The notes: generated by a model not told the origin, from the sequence alone. DNA of 64,000 nt from an uncultured Oscillospiraceae bacterium (GCA_949935795.1 CATLFX010000002.1:50157-114156), one strand, 5' to 3'; shown: positions 35,421 to 43,854, counted from the stretch's first letter. Translations and numbers: made by a program.

Positions 35421-35840
35421 TTACTGCTTACAGCCCTCTTTTACCTTCCGAAGGCGCTCCACAGCCTCCTGAACCAGCTGGCCCATACCCAGCTCCTTCA
35501 CCCCCACCACCATATTGTCGCAGTGGGCGATGGGCAGGAGAATGCGCTTGGCCGGACTCCGCCCCGCCGCCAGGGCCATGGCCGGCGTGATCTCCCCCAG
35601 CATGGCGTCGGCGATGACCGCGCCGATGGGGGCCACGATCACATCCGCCGTCCGGCAGTTCACCACTGCCGCGTTCTCTCCGGTGGCCGCCCGGTCCGCC
35701 CCCGCCTTCAGCATGGCGGAGGTGGCCAGGCTGTTGGTGCCCACCGCCGTCACCGTATCCTCGGAAAACGCCTTTTTGATGGCGGACACCAACTGTTTGC
35801 CCACGCCGCCCCCCTGGGCGTCAATGACCAGGATATTCAC
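35421..35840 (-). CDS. DUF3842 family protein
   Basis: A 139-residue protein with a Rossmann-like start (NILVIDAQGGGVGKQLVSAI), VNCRTADVIVAPIGAVIADA and a Cys in LLPIAHCDNMVVGV. DUF3842 is conserved in Clostridia and has no assigned function; the glycine-rich start suggests nucleotide binding. I chose the GTG at 35840 because the family begins at this motif and GGAGAGG lies upstream; in-frame GTG codons at 35849 and 35882 are alternatives. It stands alone upstream of the nucleotidyltransferase. Confidence 0.8.
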   Translation of the reverse strand: MNILVIDAQGGGVGKQLVSAIKKAFSEDTVTAVGTNSLATSAMLKAGADRAATGENAAVVNCRTADVIVAPIGAVIADAMLGEITPAMALAAGRSPAKRILLPIAHCDNMVVGVKELGMGQLVQEAVERLRKVKEGCKQ

Positions 35841-35959
35841 GACACACACCGCCTCTCCGTCCTCTTTTTCCCAATATACCACAGGCGGATGAAAAAGTCA
35901 CGCCAAAAATACTGCGCGGTGAAAATCCGACTCAGCTCTCCCCTTCCCGCAAAAAGGAC

Positions 35960-35987
35960 TTGCCAACGGCAGGAAATCGTTTATAAT
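35960..35987 (+). promoter_or_regulatory. promoter for the alcohol dehydrogenase gene
   Basis: TTGCCA (35960-35965), 16-base spacer, TATAAT (35982-35987), about 49 bases before the ATG. Confidence 0.75.
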
Positions 35988-36035
35988 GATATTTATACCA
36001 AATCAGGGGCGCGCTGCCCCACAGGAGGCGTTTTT

Positions 36036-37214
36036 ATGTTTAACTTTGAATACTACGCGCCCACGCGGGTGGTCTTCGGCCGGGGGACAGAGGCCCGCAC
36101 CGGCCAGCTTCTCAAGGAATTGGGCGTCAGCCGGGTGCTTATCCATTACGGCGGGGGGAGCGCGGTGAAGTCCGGCCTGCTGGACCGGGTGGCCGCCTCC
36201 CTGGACGAGGCGGGCATCGTCCACACCTCTCTGGGGGGCGTGGTGCCCAACCCCCGGCTGTCCAAGGTCCGGGAGGGGGCCAAGCTGGCCCGGGAATTCG
36301 GCGCGGAGCTGATTTTGGCGGTGGGCGGCGGCTCGGTCATCGACTCGTCCAAGGCCATCGGCTACGCCGTGGCGGAGCCGGACCACGACGTGTGGGAGAT
36401 CTACGACCGCAAGCGCACCCCAAAAGCCTGCCTGCCCGTAGCCTGTGTGCTCACCATCGCCGCGGCGGGCAGCGAGATGAGCAACAGCAGCGTCATCACC
36501 AACGAGGACACCGGGGAAAAGCGGGGCTACCGCAACAACCTGTGCCGCCTCAAGCTGGCCATCATGAACCCCGAGCTCACCACCTCCCTGCCCCCCTATC
36601 AGACGGCGGCGGGGTGCACCGACATCCTCATGCACACCCTGGAGCGCTACTTCACCCAGGGAGGCAATATGGAGCTCACCGACCAGATCGCCGAGGGCCT
36701 CATGCGCACGGTGCTGAAAAGCGCCCTCATCCTCCGGGACGACCCCTCCAACTACGACGCCCGGGCGGAGGTGATGTGGGCCAGCTCCCTGTCCCACAAC
36801 GACCTCACCGGCCTGGGGGCGGACGGAATGGACTTCGTCTCCCACGGCATGGAGCATGAGCTGGGCGGCATGTTCGACGTGACCCACGGCGCGGGGCTGT
36901 CCGCCCTCTGGCCCAGCTGGGCCCGGTACGTGTACCAAAACTGCCTGCCCCGGTTTGTCAAGTTTGCCCACAATGTGATGCAGGTGGAGGGCGCCTCCGA
37001 CGAGGACACCGCCCTCAAGGGCATCGCCGCTTTGGAGGACTTCTTCCGCTCCATCCACATGCCCGTCACCCTGAAGGAGCTGGGGGTGGAGCCCACCGAG
37101 GAGCAGATTCTGGCTATGGCCGCCTCCTGCGCCAAGGGGGCCGGGGGCAAAAAGGGCACCGCCAAGGTGATGTATGAGGCGGACATGGCCGCCGTCTACC
37201 GCATGGCCCTATGA
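36036..37214 (+). CDS. iron-containing alcohol dehydrogenase (butanol dehydrogenase-like)
   Basis: A 392-residue group III NAD(P)-dependent dehydrogenase reducing aldehydes to alcohols. It starts FNFEYYAPTRVVFGRG. The nucleotide-binding AVGGGSVIDSSKAIGYA is near residue 94. Metal ligands are the Asp of AAGCTDILMHTLERYF and the His residues of GMEHELGGMFDVTHGAGLS. It resembles BdhA/YqhD proteins. AGGAGG upstream of the ATG at 36036 sets the start; the frame is open for 170 codons further back, but only as antisense of the DUF3842 gene and promoter. It overlaps the GtrA gene by ATGA. Confidence 0.94.
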   Translation: MFNFEYYAPTRVVFGRGTEARTGQLLKELGVSRVLIHYGGGSAVKSGLLDRVAASLDEAGIVHTSLGGVVPNPRLSKVREGAKLAREFGAELILAVGGGSVIDSSKAIGYAVAEPDHDVWEIYDRKRTPKACLPVACVLTIAAAGSEMSNSSVITNEDTGEKRGYRNNLCRLKLAIMNPELTTSLPPYQTAAGCTDILMHTLERYFTQGGNMELTDQIAEGLMRTVLKSALILRDDPSNYDARAEVMWASSLSHNDLTGLGADGMDFVSHGMEHELGGMFDVTHGAGLSALWPSWARYVYQNCLPRFVKFAHNVMQVEGASDEDTALKGIAALEDFFRSIHMPVTLKELGVEPTEEQILAMAASCAKGAGGKKGTAKVMYEADMAAVYRMAL

Positions 37215-37633
37215 TCGATACCATCCGCGCCTTGCTCCGAAAGCACCGGGAGCTTATCAGCTATGTGTTCTGGGGCGTCATGACCACCGCTGTCAACTAT
37301 GTGACCTACCTCCTGCTCACCAAGGGCCTCCACGTCTACTACCTCACCAGCAACATCATCGCCTGGACGGTAAGCGTGCTGTTCGCCTATTTTGTCAACA
37401 AGCTGTTTGTGTTCCAATCCAAGGATTGGGCTTGGCGGGTGGCCCTGCGGGAGCTGTGGCAGATGGTGGCCTCCCGGCTCTTCTCCCTGGGGCTGGAGAT
37501 GGGAATCCTGTGGCTGTTTGTGGACAAGCTCCACTATAACGACGCCGCCGTCAAGCTGTGCGCCAACGTGGTGGTGGTCGTGGTCAACTATGTGCTGAGC
37601 AAATTCATCATTTTCAGGAAAAAAGCAGACTGA
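37211..37633 (+). CDS. GtrA family membrane protein
   Basis: A 140-residue integral membrane protein with four helices (YVFWGVMTTAVNYVTYLLLT; NIIAWTVSVLFAYFVNKLFVF; LFSLGLEMGILWLFV; VVVVVVNYVLSKFIIF). GtrA-type proteins are thought to move lipid-linked sugars across the membrane. Coupling by ATGA overlap to an alcohol dehydrogenase gives no functional clue. A clear terminator follows. Confidence 0.9.
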   Translation: MIDTIRALLRKHRELISYVFWGVMTTAVNYVTYLLLTKGLHVYYLTSNIIAWTVSVLFAYFVNKLFVFQSKDWAWRVALRELWQMVASRLFSLGLEMGILWLFVDKLHYNDAAVKLCANVVVVVVNYVLSKFIIFRKKAD

Positions 37634-37637
37634 CGCC

Positions 37638-37665
37638 AAGAGGGCCGCATACGCGGCCCTCTTTT
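37638..37665 (+). terminator. terminator after gtrA-like gene
   Basis: AGAGGGCCGC pairs with GCGGCCCTCT across a four-base loop and is followed by TTT. Confidence 0.85.
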
Positions 37666-37717
37666 GCTCATATTTCCCTCCAAAACCACGCATACTACCT
37701 CAAAGAGGTGATGCGTT

Positions 37718-39034
37718 ATGCCGTCTATCTGGGAGAAAACCGTCCAGCTGCCGGAATTTGAACCCATGCGAAAGGACATCCGGGCCGACGCGTTGGTGGT
37801 CGGCGGTGGCCTGGCGGGCCTGCTATGCGCCCACGAGCTGACCCAGGCCGGGCTGCGGTGCGTGGTGGCGGAGGCTGGAAAGATCTGTGGCGGCACCACC
37901 AAAAACACCACCGCCAAGCTCACGGTCCAGCACGGCCTGGTGTATCAAAAGCTGTTGAAGCGGTTCGGGGTGGAGCGGGCCAGGGCCTATCTGGAGACCA
38001 ATCTCGCCGCGTTAGACAGGCTTCGGACACTCTGCCAGGACATCCCCTGTGACTTTGAAGAGACTCCCAATTTCGTCTACTCCCTGGACAGCCGGAGGGA
38101 ACTGGAGCTGGAGCTGTCGGCCCTGGAGTGGCTGGGCCACCCCGCCTCCCTCGTAAAGGAGATTCCCCTTCCAATCCCTGTGGCAGGCGCGGTGCGGTTC
38201 GATCACCAGGCCCAATTTCACCCGCTGAAATTCGCCGCCGCCATCGCGGAGCGCCTGCCCATCTTTGAGCACACCCGGGTGTTGGAGATCAAAACCGGCC
38301 AGGCGGTGACGGAGCACGGGACCATCCGGGCGGACCACATCGTAGTGGCCACCCACTTTCCCTTTTTGAACAAGTTCGGTGCCTACTGGCTGAAGCTGTA
38401 TCAAAGCCGGTCCTATGTGCTGGCTCTGAAGGGCGGACCGGACCTGGGCGGGATGTATGTGGACGCCAGCGGCAAGGGTCTGTCCTTCCGCAATTACGGC
38501 AATACGCTGCTGCTGGGGGGCGGCGGACACCGCACCGGCAAGCCGGGGGAGGGCTGGGCCGGCCTGGAGGACTTTGCCCGCCGCCACTACCCGGAGGCCA
38601 AGCCCGTGGCTCGCTGGGCTGCTCAGGACTGCATGACCCTGGACGGCGCACCCTATGTGGGCCCGTACTCCCCCAGGCTCCCCCGGCTGTACGCTGTCAC
38701 CGGCTTCAACAAGTGGGGGATGACCTCCTCCATAGCCGCCGCCTCCCTGGTCGCCGACCTGATTTTGAACCGGGACAACCCCATCCGCCAAACCTTCTCC
38801 CCCTCCCGGTCCATCCTCCTTCCCCAGCTGGCCGTAAACGCCGGGGAGAGCGCCCTGAACCTGCTCACCCCCACCCGGCCCCGGTGTCCCCACATGGGCT
38901 GTGCCCTGAAATACAACCCCCAGGAGCACAGCTGGGACTGCCCCTGCCACGGCTCCCGGTTTGACGACGACGGGGCGCTGCTGGACGGCCCCGCCACCGG
39001 GCCCCTGGATCATGACCGATACTCTTCAAAATGA
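37718..39034 (+). CDS. FAD-dependent oxidoreductase with C-terminal Rieske [2Fe-2S] domain
   Basis: A 438-residue protein. The N-terminal FAD-binding fold of the DAO type has ADALVVGGGLAGLLCAHELT (residues 25-45) and an acidic strand end in VVAEAGKICGG. The C-terminal region near residues 395-430 is a Rieske domain: cluster ligands in CPHMGCAL and CPCHGSRF. Electrons could pass between FAD and cluster; the substrate is unknown. Similar fusions are annotated as Rieske-containing FAD oxidoreductases in Clostridia and Bacillus. AGAGGTG precedes the ATG. It is convergent with the cysteine desulfurase gene. Confidence 0.9.
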   Translation: MPSIWEKTVQLPEFEPMRKDIRADALVVGGGLAGLLCAHELTQAGLRCVVAEAGKICGGTTKNTTAKLTVQHGLVYQKLLKRFGVERARAYLETNLAALDRLRTLCQDIPCDFEETPNFVYSLDSRRELELELSALEWLGHPASLVKEIPLPIPVAGAVRFDHQAQFHPLKFAAAIAERLPIFEHTRVLEIKTGQAVTEHGTIRADHIVVATHFPFLNKFGAYWLKLYQSRSYVLALKGGPDLGGMYVDASGKGLSFRNYGNTLLLGGGGHRTGKPGEGWAGLEDFARRHYPEAKPVARWAAQDCMTLDGAPYVGPYSPRLPRLYAVTGFNKWGMTSSIAAASLVADLILNRDNPIRQTFSPSRSILLPQLAVNAGESALNLLTPTRPRCPHMGCALKYNPQEHSWDCPCHGSRFDDDGALLDGPATGPLDHDRYSSK

Positions 39035-39062
39035 GAGGGCGCGGCCCAACGCCGCGCCCGCT
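39034..39062. terminator. bidirectional terminator-like hairpin
   Basis: GGGCGCGGC and GCCGCGCCC pair across a five-base loop between two convergent genes; flanking GAG/CTC extends the stem. Confidence 0.65.
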
Positions 39063-39065
39063 CAT

Positions 39066-40196
39066 TCAGTATTTTATCCGGTTCGTCAGCGTATGAAGGA
39101 CCACCGCCGCCCTGTCCACCTGCTCCGGGCGGTTGAAGGCGGAAAAGCTGAACCGGACTGTTCCGGTGTCCTGGGTGCCCGCCGAGCGGTGGGCCAATGG
39201 GGCGCAGTGCAGGCCCGCCCGCACCGCGATGCCCTGTTTTGCCAGCGTCTCCCCCACCTCCTCGCAGTCCATGCCCTCCACCACAATGGAGCACAGCCCG
39301 CTCTGACAGCTCTCGCTCCCCCGGAACACTGTGATACCGGGGGCCCGCTCCAGCCGGTCCATCAGGCGGCGGGTCAATCCCTGTTCATAACGATGGATGC
39401 GGGCAGTACCCGTCCGGCTGACAAACCTCATTCCCTCCAGCAGGCCCGCCGCGCCGCACACGTTGTGAGTTCCGGCCTCCAGCCGGTCCGGGAGGAAGCC
39501 GGGCATCTCCTGCCGGGCGGACAGGCTCCCCGTACCGCCGTAGAGCAGCGGCTGGGCCTGGGTGCCGCACAGCAGCAGTCCGGTACCCTGGGGACCGTAC
39601 AGCCCCTTGTGGCCCGGCATGGCGATGAACGCCGCCCCCCAGCCCTCCATGTCCACATGGAGCGTCCCCGCAGACTGGGAGGCGTCCACGATGAGGGGGA
39701 CGCCCCGCTCCCGGCACAGCTGAGCGATGCGCTCCACCGGCTGGATGAAACCGAACACGTTGGACACGTGGTTGCAGATCACCGCGTCCACCCCGGGAGT
39801 AACTTCCCGCTCAAAAGCGGCGTACACGCCGTCCGGGTCAAACAGCGGCCCGGCGGCTACCTGAACCTTCACCCCCGGGATGGCGTAAAGGGGCCGGGTC
39901 ACGGCGTTGTGCTCATAGCCGGAGATAACGGCTGTTCCCCCTGGCTTCACCAGGGACCGGATGGCAATGTTCAGCCCGTGGGTGGCGTTAGAGGTGAGCA
40001 CCACCCCCTCCGGGTCTTCCATGTGGAACAGCCGCGCCGCCTGCTCCCGCATCCGATACATCAGGTCCGCCGCCGCCATTCCCGGGGCATGGCCTCCCCG
40101 GCCGGGGCTGGCCAGGTGGGTCATGGCCCAGGCGGTGGCCCGGGGCACCGCCCCGGGCTTTTCCAGCGTGGTGGCCGCACTGTCCAGATAAATCAT
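39066..40196 (-). CDS. cysteine desulfurase family aminotransferase, class V (EF2568-like)
   Basis: A 376-residue fold-type I PLP protein. It starts IYLDSAATTLEKP. The cofactor site is VDASQSAGTLHVDM, the Schiff-base Lys is in AMPGHKGLYGPQGTG, and the active-site Cys loop is RAGLHCAPLAHR. It matches the EF2568-type subgroup of cysteine desulfurases, which usually sits beside DUF3343 and sometimes selenium genes. Here it overlaps a DUF3343 gene by ATGA. It may hand sulfur or selenium to that partner; no selenium genes are in the window. Confidence 0.9.
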   Translation of the reverse strand: MIYLDSAATTLEKPGAVPRATAWAMTHLASPGRGGHAPGMAAADLMYRMREQAARLFHMEDPEGVVLTSNATHGLNIAIRSLVKPGGTAVISGYEHNAVTRPLYAIPGVKVQVAAGPLFDPDGVYAAFEREVTPGVDAVICNHVSNVFGFIQPVERIAQLCRERGVPLIVDASQSAGTLHVDMEGWGAAFIAMPGHKGLYGPQGTGLLLCGTQAQPLLYGGTGSLSARQEMPGFLPDRLEAGTHNVCGAAGLLEGMRFVSRTGTARIHRYEQGLTRRLMDRLERAPGITVFRGSESCQSGLCSIVVEGMDCEEVGETLAKQGIAVRAGLHCAPLAHRSAGTQDTGTVRFSFSAFNRPEQVDRAAVVLHTLTNRIKY

Positions 40197-40447
40197 GACT
40201 TCACCTCACTGTACTCTCCCTCCGCCGTCTGGAGGAACACCTGCTTGGGGGACATCCCCTCCCGCCGCAGCACCGTCAGCGCGTCGGTGAGCCGCCGCTC
40301 CGGGATACGCACGCAGTATCCGCAGCCCTCCTTGGAGATGAGCTTGGGCGCGCGCTGGACCCAGCCGGGAATCCCCACCCGCTCCAGCACCTGGGCGGTG
40401 CGCTGGGCATAGGTGAGCGAGCGGCAGATGATAAGATAATAGACCAT
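40193..40447 (-). CDS. DUF3343 domain protein
   Basis: An 84-residue protein with the DUF3343 core: CRSLTYAQRTAQVLERVG, then GCGYCVRIPERRLTDAL. This domain also forms the C-terminal part of YedF proteins. The Cys pair in GCGYC could accept sulfur from the coupled desulfurase. It is first in the pair; the start codon is ATG after GGAAAGGAAT. Confidence 0.88.
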   Translation of the reverse strand: MVYYLIICRSLTYAQRTAQVLERVGIPGWVQRAPKLISKEGCGYCVRIPERRLTDALTVLRREGMSPKQVFLQTAEGEYSEVKS

Positions 40448-40489
40448 TGGCCCACCATTCCTTTCCCCTGTTTCTTGAGGAACGCCAAA

Positions 40490-40534
40490 AACGCCCCTCT
40501 CAAAGGCATCATATGCCCTGAGCGGAGCGTTGGT
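40490..40534. repeat. imperfect hairpin upstream of the DUF3343 gene
   Basis: AACGCCCCTCTCAAAGGCAT folds on ATGCCCTGAGCGGAGCGTT with a three-base loop and few mismatches. It lies in the 319-base gene-free stretch 40448-40766. Confidence 0.5.
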
Positions 40535-40540
40535 GATGAC

Positions 40541-40595
40541 AGGGGCCCTCCTTTTTTCTTTGAAAAGAAAAAAGGAGGCAAAAAAAGAAGCTTTT
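40541..40595 (+). repeat. dispersed hairpin repeat, copy 2 (diverged)
   Basis: A perfect 14-bp stem (CCTCCTTTTTTCTT with its complement, 40547-40578) is followed by GCAAAAAAAGAAGCTTTTGAG. The layout and tail match copy 1 in the pyr operon. Confidence 0.65.
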
Positions 40596-40686
40596 GAGCC
40601 GTTGCCAGCGAGAGCACTTACTTAAAGTATTGCGTCGACCATAAAACGGGCAAAAAACATGAGAAATTTAAAAATCATTCTAATTC

Positions 40687-40734
40687 CTGACGTGGCCGGG
40701 CAAAAACTGATTCGTTTCTGCCCGGTCACGTCAG
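40687..40734. other. 16-bp-stem hairpin in a gene-free spacer
   Basis: CTGACGTGGCCGGGCA pairs with TGCCCGGTCACGTCAG (one G-T pair) across a 16-base loop. It lies between two inverted copies of the dispersed repeat. There is no clear promoter and no open frame. It could be a structured RNA or part of a small inserted palindromic element. Confidence 0.55.
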
Positions 40735-40742
40735 CGGTCTAA

Positions 40743-40795
40743 AAGTTCTTTTTGCTTCTTTTTCTTTCAAGAAAAAGAAGGACCTTGCCCTTCGA
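40743..40795 (-). repeat. dispersed hairpin repeat, copy 3 (inverted)
   Basis: A perfect 12-bp stem (CTTCTTTTTCTT 40755-40766, complement 40769-40780). Read on the minus strand the unit matches copy 1 nearly base for base, including GCAAAAAG and AACTTTTAGAC. It overlaps the 3' end of ispF. Confidence 0.75.
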
Positions 40796-41255
40796 TGAGT
40801 GTCACCGCGTGGGCGGCGATGCCCTCGCCTGTCCCGGTAAAGCCAAGTCCCTCCTCGGTGGTGGCTTTGACGCTCACCCGGCCTGGGTCAATTCCCATGG
40901 CGGCGGCCAGCCGCTCCCGCATCAGCGGGATGTGAGGGGCCAGCTTTGGGCGCTGGGCCAGCACGGTGGCGTCCACATTTCCCACCCTATAGCCGTTTTC
41001 TCCCAGCACCGCCGTCACCCGGCGTAACAATTCCAGGCTGTCCGCCCCCTTGTAGGCGGGGTCGCTGTCCGGGAACAGCTTGCCGATATCCCCCAGCGCC
41101 GCCGCCCCCAGCAGGGCGTCCATCACCGCGTGGGCCAGCACATCGGCGTCGGAGTGGCCCAACAAACCCTTTTCAAAGGGGATTTCCACCCCGCCCAGAA
41201 TCAGCTTCCGTCCCTCCACCAGCCGGTGGACGTCGTAGCCGTGCCCGATTCTCAC
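40767..41255 (-). CDS. ispF: 2-C-methyl-D-erythritol 2,4-cyclodiphosphate synthase
   Basis: Fifth step of the non-mevalonate isoprenoid pathway, a homotrimeric zinc enzyme. It has 162 residues. The metal site is in [15 protein letters not shown] and [38 protein letters not shown] and the C-terminal [20 protein letters not shown] are family hallmarks. It overlaps ispD by ATGA. Its last bases are formed by a dispersed repeat copy, so its C-terminus may have been altered by that insertion. Confidence 0.96.
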   Translation of the reverse strand: MRIGHGYDVHRLVEGRKLILGGVEIPFEKGLLGHSDADVLAHAVMDALLGAAALGDIGKLFPDSDPAYKGADSLELLRRVTAVLGENGYRVGNVDATVLAQRPKLAPHIPLMRERLAAAMGIDPGRVSVKATTEEGLGFTGTGEGIAAHAVTLIEGQGPSFS

Positions 41256-41971
41256 AGCACCGGCACCTCCTCGGACAGCACCTCGCCGATAAGCAGGTCG
41301 GTGGGAGTGGTGAGCTTGATGTTCCGCTCGTCTCCGGGAGTGAGCGCCACCTTCATGCCCAGCCGCTCCACAGCGGCGCAGTCGTCGGTAAGTGAAACCC
41401 CGTCGTCCACCGCCTTTTGCAGGGCCGCCCGGATCAAATCGCCGTCGAACACCTGGGGCGTCTGGACGGCGTACAGCTCCGAGCGGTCCAAGGTCCGCTC
41501 CACCAGCCCGTTATGAGAGGCTTTGATGGTATCCTTCACCGGCACAGCGGGGGCCGCCGCGCCGTTCACCGCCGCCTGGGCCACGGCGTTCTCGATCACT
41601 TGGACCGTGACAAAGGGCCGGGCCCCGTCGTGGATTGCGATGAGCTTCGCGTTGGGATCGCATTCCAGCGTGCCCAGCCGGGCGGACTGCGTTCGGTCCT
41701 CTCCGCCCCGGATCACCTTTACCACCTTAGACAAACCGAAGTCCTGGCACAGCCGGGCCACCTCCGGCACCAGATCCGTCCGGGTGACCACCACCACCTC
41801 GCTGACGCTGGGGGCTTCCTCAAAACTTTTCAGGCAGCGCACAATGACCGGCAGGCCTCCCACATCGGCCAGCACTTTGTCGAAGCCCATCCGGGCGGAG
41901 GCTCCCGCCGCTACAACCACCACGGAGCAGCTGGGTCCAGCCTCCTTTTTTCGTCTGCGGAAAAATCCCAT
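41252..41971 (-). CDS. ispD: 2-C-methyl-D-erythritol 4-phosphate cytidylyltransferase
   Basis: Third step of the non-mevalonate isoprenoid pathway, joining CTP to MEP. It has 239 residues. A basic N-terminal extension ([10 protein letters not shown]) precedes the nucleotide-binding [20 protein letters not shown]. Other features are [26 protein letters not shown], and [24 protein letters not shown] supports the ATG. It lies next to carD and overlaps ispF. Confidence 0.96.
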   Translation of the reverse strand: MGFFRRRKKEAGPSCSVVVVAAGASARMGFDKVLADVGGLPVIVRCLKSFEEAPSVSEVVVVTRTDLVPEVARLCQDFGLSKVVKVIRGGEDRTQSARLGTLECDPNAKLIAIHDGARPFVTVQVIENAVAQAAVNGAAAPAVPVKDTIKASHNGLVERTLDRSELYAVQTPQVFDGDLIRAALQKAVDDGVSLTDDCAAVERLGMKVALTPGDERNIKLTTPTDLLIGEVLSEEVPVL

Positions 41972-41994
41972 CGAAACATCCTCCCAATATCGCG

Positions 41995-42016
41995 CAAAAA
42001 GGAGCCTTACGGCCCC
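41995..42016 (-). terminator. weak terminator after carD
   Basis: On the minus strand GGGGCC pairs with GGCTCC (one G-T pair) over a four-base loop and is followed by TTTTT. Confidence 0.5.
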
Positions 42017-42040
42017 TCTCGCTCTCAGCTCAATCCATCG

Positions 42041-42520
42041 TCAATGGCTCAGGACCGTGTCGATGCTGTTCTCCACCGTCTCATAGGGCAGGCTCTGGGC
42101 CAGCACCAGCTCGGAGATGAGGATCTGCTTCGCGGTGTGGAGCATCTTCCGCTCCCCGTTGGACAGCCCCCGCTGGCTCTCCCGGCGGCGCAGGCCCTTT
42201 ACCACCCGGGCCACCTCCAGCAGGTCGCCGCTTTTCAGCCGCACAAGGTTTTCCCGGTACCGGCGGTTCCAATTGGATGTCATATCCACCTCAATGCCCT
42301 CCATTTCGGACATGAGCTCCTCCGCCTTAGCGCCGGACACCACGGGGCGCATACCGATCTCCCCGGTGTTGTCGGTGGGCACCATAACCACCATATTCCC
42401 CACCGACAGCCTGAGCTGATAATACTCTTGAACCTGACCCGCCACCCTGCGCCGCACAATGGAGTCAATGACTCCCGCGCCGTGCATGGGGTGCACTACC
42501 TTATCTCCGATCTGAAACAA
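42041..42520 (-). CDS. CarD family transcription regulator
   Basis: A 159-residue CarD/CdnL protein. The N-terminal RNA-polymerase-interacting domain starts FQIGDKVVHPMHGAGVIDSI; the C-terminal helical part has WNRRYRENLVRLKSGDLLEV and LSNGERKMLHTAKQILISEL. These proteins stabilise open promoter complexes at rRNA and other promoters. I chose the TTG at 42520 because GGGGGTG lies six bases ahead and family proteins start at this point; the open frame continues upstream to 42556. It has its own promoter. Confidence 0.92.
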   Translation of the reverse strand: MFQIGDKVVHPMHGAGVIDSIVRRRVAGQVQEYYQLRLSVGNMVVMVPTDNTGEIGMRPVVSGAKAEELMSEMEGIEVDMTSNWNRRYRENLVRLKSGDLLEVARVVKGLRRRESQRGLSNGERKMLHTAKQILISELVLAQSLPYETVENSIDTVLSH

Positions 42521-42558
42521 ACCTTTCACCCCCAAAATATGTATATCTTTCCACAAAT

Positions 42559-42587
42559 ATTATACCCGTTTTTTCAAATCAAAGCAA
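42559..42587 (-). promoter_or_regulatory. promoter for carD
   Basis: Minus-strand TTGCTT (42587-42582), 17-base spacer, TATAAT (42564-42559). Confidence 0.7.
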
Positions 42588-42706
42588 CTATTTTTTCTAA
42601 AATTTTTCACAAAAAACCTGTCTGTTTTGGGCCTTTTCGGGCTGATTTATACCAAAGAGACCCAATTTTGTAAATTTCTATGCCCTCTCGGCCCCCTCCT
42701 CCGGCC

Positions 42707-42742
42707 AAAAAAATACCGCGGCCGCCCTTACGGGCGCCGCGG
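42707..42742 (-). terminator. terminator after the first SleB-like gene
   Basis: CCGCGG-CGCCC pairs with GGGCG-CCGCGG with one bulge over a four-base loop, then a run of T on the minus strand. Confidence 0.8.
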
Positions 42743-42783
42743 CGGGTTGTCCTCGCTGCCTGCTTGTCGTTTGCCTGTCCTGC

Positions 42784-43782
42784 TTACTCGTAAAACGCGT
42801 GGTCGCCGATGGTGGCCACATAGGTGCGGTTCCGTGCGGCGTAGCTCCTGGTGGCCCCTGCCGCGTTGAAAAACAGCGCGTTAGGCGTCACCTGGGCGCC
42901 GTCCATCACCAGCATAGCGGCCACCACAGACTCCTCATTGGGCTCGCGGTAGATGGAACCGCTGGCGGCAGGGGTGAACTGGTTCTTCTGGAACAGCACA
43001 TCGTAGAGCGTATCAGGGAACCTGGGGTCCCTGACCCGGTTCATCACCACATTGCCTACGGCGATCTTGCCTTCCAGGGGCTGGTTGCCGCTCTCGGCGT
43101 TGATGATGCGGGACAGCCAGTAAAGGGTATCCCCATCGTACACCGCGCTGGCGTCAGCCAGGTAGGGCTCTCCGCCCTCCTGACGGCTGAGTATTACCAG
43201 ATCATTTTCCGTGTTGTAGGCCACGTTCAGGTTATACACCCGGGCCAGCAGGCGCACAGGCGCCGCCACCCGGCCGTTGAGCTGGATCAGCCCGTCCTGG
43301 GCATAGAGATACCGGCCGTTGGCCACCATATAATCGCCTCCGGCGGCAGCGGTGAGGCTCAGATCATCCGTCACCACATTGGCGGTGTTCTCAATGGCCT
43401 CAGCGGCTTCTCCAGCCTCAGCACCCTCCTCCGCCTCAACGGCGGCCTCAGACTCCTCAGCCAGGGACTCCATGGGCACGACCTCAATGACGGTGGTGGT
43501 GTTGACGGAAACGATCCCGTTCTCCTCCTCCACCATGGCCTCCGCGTCCATCATGGACACGAAGGAACTCACCGTGACGTAACACACGCCGTCCAGTATC
43601 TCGAATTCTACGGACTCAGCGGGTTCGCCGTCCAGCAGGACGGCGCTGCGTACCTCCTCAATTTCTTCGCTCTTAGCTGGGGTCTCTTCCGGCAGTTCGT
43701 CGAAATCATCGGCCAGCGCAGGCAGGACAAAGCTCACGACAGCGAGGGCAGCCAGCAGGAAGCTGGTAGCTCGTGTTTTCAT
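42784..43782 (-). CDS. secreted SleB-type cell-wall hydrolase with acidic N-terminal region
   Basis: A 332-residue secreted protein. Signal peptide at residues 1-25 (LLAALAVVSFVLPALA). A very acidic, Ala/Glu-rich middle part (about 105-130) links an N-terminal beta domain to a second part resembling the copper-amine-oxidase N-terminal-like fold (GRVAAPVRLLARVYNLNV). The C-terminal Hydrolase_2 (SleB) domain has LYWLSRIINAESGNQPLEGK with the likely catalytic Glu, then AVGNVVMNRVRDPRFPDTLY. SleB proteins are lytic transglycosylases acting on cortex or wall. It is a paralogue of the next gene and shares its operator pattern. Confidence 0.9.
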   Translation of the reverse strand: MKTRATSFLLAALAVVSFVLPALADDFDELPEETPAKSEEIEEVRSAVLLDGEPAESVEFEILDGVCYVTVSSFVSMMDAEAMVEEENGIVSVNTTTVIEVVPMESLAEESEAAVEAEEGAEAGEAAEAIENTANVVTDDLSLTAAAGGDYMVANGRYLYAQDGLIQLNGRVAAPVRLLARVYNLNVAYNTENDLVILSRQEGGEPYLADASAVYDGDTLYWLSRIINAESGNQPLEGKIAVGNVVMNRVRDPRFPDTLYDVLFQKNQFTPAASGSIYREPNEESVVAAMLVMDGAQVTPNALFFNAAGATRSYAARNRTYVATIGDHAFYE

Positions 43783-43804
43783 GAAATCTCTCCTTATTAC
43801 AATT

Positions 43805-43854
43805 TGTTCTCAAATTGTAACCATATTGTAACTTATTCAAAACCATTTTGCAAC
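43805..43854. promoter_or_regulatory. phased TGTAAC direct repeats (response-regulator-type operator) at the first SleB-like gene
   Basis: On the plus strand TGTTCT (43805), TGTAAC (43816), TGTAAC (43827) and TGCAAC (43849) are all in steps of 11 bases or a multiple of it; the 43838 position reads CAAAAC. Two of the full sites are followed by CAT(A/T)T-like spacers. Sites at 43827 and 43849 overlap the predicted -10 and -35. The layout fits an OmpR/PhoB-family regulator such as WalR or PhoP. Confidence 0.65.
43825..43853 (-). promoter_or_regulatory. promoter for the first SleB-like gene
   Basis: Minus-strand TTGCAA (43853-43848), 17-base spacer, TACAAT (43830-43825), overlapping the phased repeats. 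Confidence 0.65.
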
